A stretch of DNA of 6,531 nt from NCBI GenBank assembly GCA_937902525.1, contig CALEKV010000101.1, forward strand, positions 1 to 6,531, in the 5' to 3' direction. This stretch comes from an uncultured Candidatus Saccharibacteria bacterium (GTDB taxonomy: Bacteria; Patescibacteriota; Saccharimonadia; Saccharimonadales; Saccharimonadaceae). The notes under the pieces were generated by a model. That model searched no databases. It was not told the DNA's origin and was given only the letters and a program-made list of their open reading frames with translations. This document shows, piece after piece, positions 5,681-6,531 of this stretch (position 1 is the first letter of the stretch; the number at the start of each line of letters is the position of its first letter). The position numbers and the translations under genes were made by a program.

Positions 5681-5911
5681 ATGGCAACTACAAAGACTAC
5701 CCGCACTAACAAAAACAAAGCGACCACTACCAGCAAGCGACAAGTAGCTGGCAAAGCGAGTCCCGCTCTGGCCGCAAAAAAACGCTCAACACATAAAAAA
5801 ACCGTTGCTCATAAAGTCGACTATTATCCAAACCGCATGACGTTCTGGGTGTCGGCAGCTGCCGGCTCCCTGATAGCTTTATTGGCAGTTGTTATTGCGT
5901 ATAACAGATAA
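5681..5911 (+). CDS. Small basic single-pass membrane protein, 76 residues
   Basis: Function unknown. Residues 1-52 are Lys/Thr/Ala-rich and resemble a histone H1-type tail: I count 14 Lys/Arg and 2 His against a single acid (Asp47), which is the only acidic residue in the protein. Residues about 53-74 (MTFWVSAAAGSLIALLAVVIAY) form one hydrophobic helix, and only two residues follow it. By the positive-inside rule the tail is cytoplasmic. It could tether DNA, RNA or another polyanion to the membrane, but that is inference. I chose ATG 5681 because a -10-like hexamer lies 8 bases upstream and because the longer frame from GTG 5627 overlaps the divergent gene and adds residues unlike the tail. 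A hairpin terminator follows within 14 bases, so the gene is monocistronic. Confidence 0.75.
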   Translation: MATTKTTRTNKNKATTTSKRQVAGKASPALAAKKRSTHKKTVAHKVDYYPNRMTFWVSAAAGSLIALLAVVIAYNR

Positions 5912-5924
5912 AATTATCGATTAT

Positions 5925-5956
5925 AAAACTACTCGCTATTATGACGGGTGTTTTTT
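5925..5956 (+). terminator. Hairpin/T-tract terminator, possibly bidirectional
   Basis: AAAAC (5925-5929) and ACTCG (5931-5935) pair with CGGGT (5945-5949) and GTTTT (5950-5954), leaving T5930 bulged, one G-U pair and a 9-base loop. T's run from 5951 to 5956. This ends the small membrane protein transcript. Read leftward, the same hairpin ends in GTTTTATAA about 10-40 bases after the permease stop codon, so it may serve both convergent genes. Confidence 0.75.
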
Positions 5957-5966
5957 GATATACTGG

Positions 5967-6531
5967 CTATTTTTTTCGTATCAGACTGGGCAGTAGGTTG
6001 CGATCGTATTCAATAGCGCCTTTTTTAAATAGCTGGACAGCGGCAGTCATAACGACCGTGGCGGTTGCTATCAGGATAGCAATGACTACGGCTGTATCGG
6101 TCCCGCTCATATTACCCACGGCATTCCGTAGCAAGGCTGGGATTGGTGCGGTGAATGGGAAGAACGTCAAAAAACGTACGAGCGGACTTTCTGGTGAGGA
6201 CACAAATAGCGTAACAGCATACAGCGGGCCAAACAGTAGTATCATTAGAATGCCAAAATAACTTCCCGCCTCTTTGGCAGATGGCGATGCTGCCCCTACA
6301 GCCACCAATAGGCCGGTAAACAGCAAAAAGCTAGCTGCAAAAATCGCAAATGCGCTTGCAATGCGCAAGGGGTTAAATGGTAGGCTGGTTAAATCGAGGC
6401 TGGGCAAAGATAGCTGATTGTGCAATAGCAAGTATCCAATAATGACTGGGGCTAAGAATATGATTGCCTGTACAATTGCCAGTGTAATTAACGATAGTAC
6501 CTTGCCGATAATCAGTGTTTTGGCTTGCACG
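5967..6531 (-). CDS. ABC-2 type exporter permease, C-terminal part
   Basis: Membrane subunit of an ABC exporter of the NatB/ABC2_membrane_3 type; the substrate is unknown. Its ATPase partner would be expected beyond the right edge. The frame is open to the window end, so the 187 visible residues are the C-terminal portion, and the apparent GTG start near 6530 is internal. The visible part begins with KTLIIGKVLSL, the usual segment leading into the core membrane domain. Hydrophobic helices follow at about 11-34, 56-80, 90-111 and 145-166. Between them are the family-typical stretch VGAASPSAKEAGSYFGILMI (78-97), SPESPLVRFLTFFPFTAPIP (112-131) and a basic tail ending RKK. The aligned Pro, Phe and Thr residues around FPFTAPIP are characteristic of this permease class. 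It converges with the small basic protein gene and probably shares its terminator. Confidence 0.88.
   Translation of the reverse strand, partial: VQAKTLIIGKVLSLITLAIVQAIIFLAPVIIGYLLLHNQLSLPSLDLTSLPFNPLRIASAFAIFAASFLLFTGLLVAVGAASPSAKEAGSYFGILMILLFGPLYAVTLFVSSPESPLVRFLTFFPFTAPIPALLRNAVGNMSGTDTAVVIAILIATATVVMTAAVQLFKKGAIEYDRNLLPSLIRKK

Noticed and set aside
1..6531. CRISPR arrays, tRNA or rRNA genes, insertion-sequence ends
   Set aside because: I found no regularly spaced repeats, cloverleaf-like structure, rRNA-like blocks or terminal inverted repeats with a transposase.

Overview
The window reads as a compact bacterial chromosome segment of about 45-50% GC, gene-dense on both strands, with very short spacers. 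I see no RNA genes, insertion sequences or CRISPR array. The best guess for the source is a Patescibacteria/CPR member, most likely Candidatus Saccharibacteria. This inference rests on protein style (a tiny Lys/Thr/Ala-rich membrane protein, a low-GC hydrolase C-terminal half), the tight layout and the apparent use of leaderless transcripts. No marker gene is present to prove it. The standard code fits: stops are TAG and TAA, and no frame needs a recoded TGA.

Layout from left to right. (1) A 5'-truncated alpha/beta hydrolase on the + strand. Its first ~265 bases are very GC-rich and actinobacterial in style, while the rest is AT-rich. The switch falls at the nucleophile elbow, so this is either a mosaic gene or an assembly chimera. 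(2) A convergent, complete 738-residue trehalose-6-phosphate synthase/phosphatase fusion (OtsA-OtsB) on the - strand. Its probable terminator lies inside the end of the hydrolase gene. (3) Across a 63-bp divergent promoter region, a SulP-family anion transporter on the + strand with a STAS domain and an unexpected C-terminal domain resembling a degenerate nucleotidyltransferase. (4) A 140-residue protein of unknown function on the - strand, convergent with the transporter; the single tetranucleotide CTAG provides both stop codons. (5) Across a 46-bp divergent promoter region, a 76-residue strongly basic single-pass membrane protein on the + strand, followed by a hairpin/T-tract terminator. (6) The C-terminal part of an ABC-2 type exporter permease on the - strand, running off the right edge.

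Regulation. All four genes whose starts are visible have a -10-like hexamer only 7-8 bases before an ATG. The transporter has a near-consensus promoter (TTGACA, 17-base spacer, TAGAAT) whose expected transcription start is the ATG itself. Both divergent spacers carry a 14-bp perfect inverted repeat of 6-2-6 form overlying promoter elements, and they share the motif TGTAATA(A/C)ATA. This suggests mutually exclusive or co-regulated divergent promoters.

Functionally, OtsAB would make the compatible solute trehalose and its divergent neighbour would move an inorganic anion. A shared stress or osmotic theme is possible but is only an inference. The strongest candidate novelty is the SulP-STAS-nucleotidyltransferase-like fusion, followed by the mosaic hydrolase and the leaderless divergent promoter arrangement.
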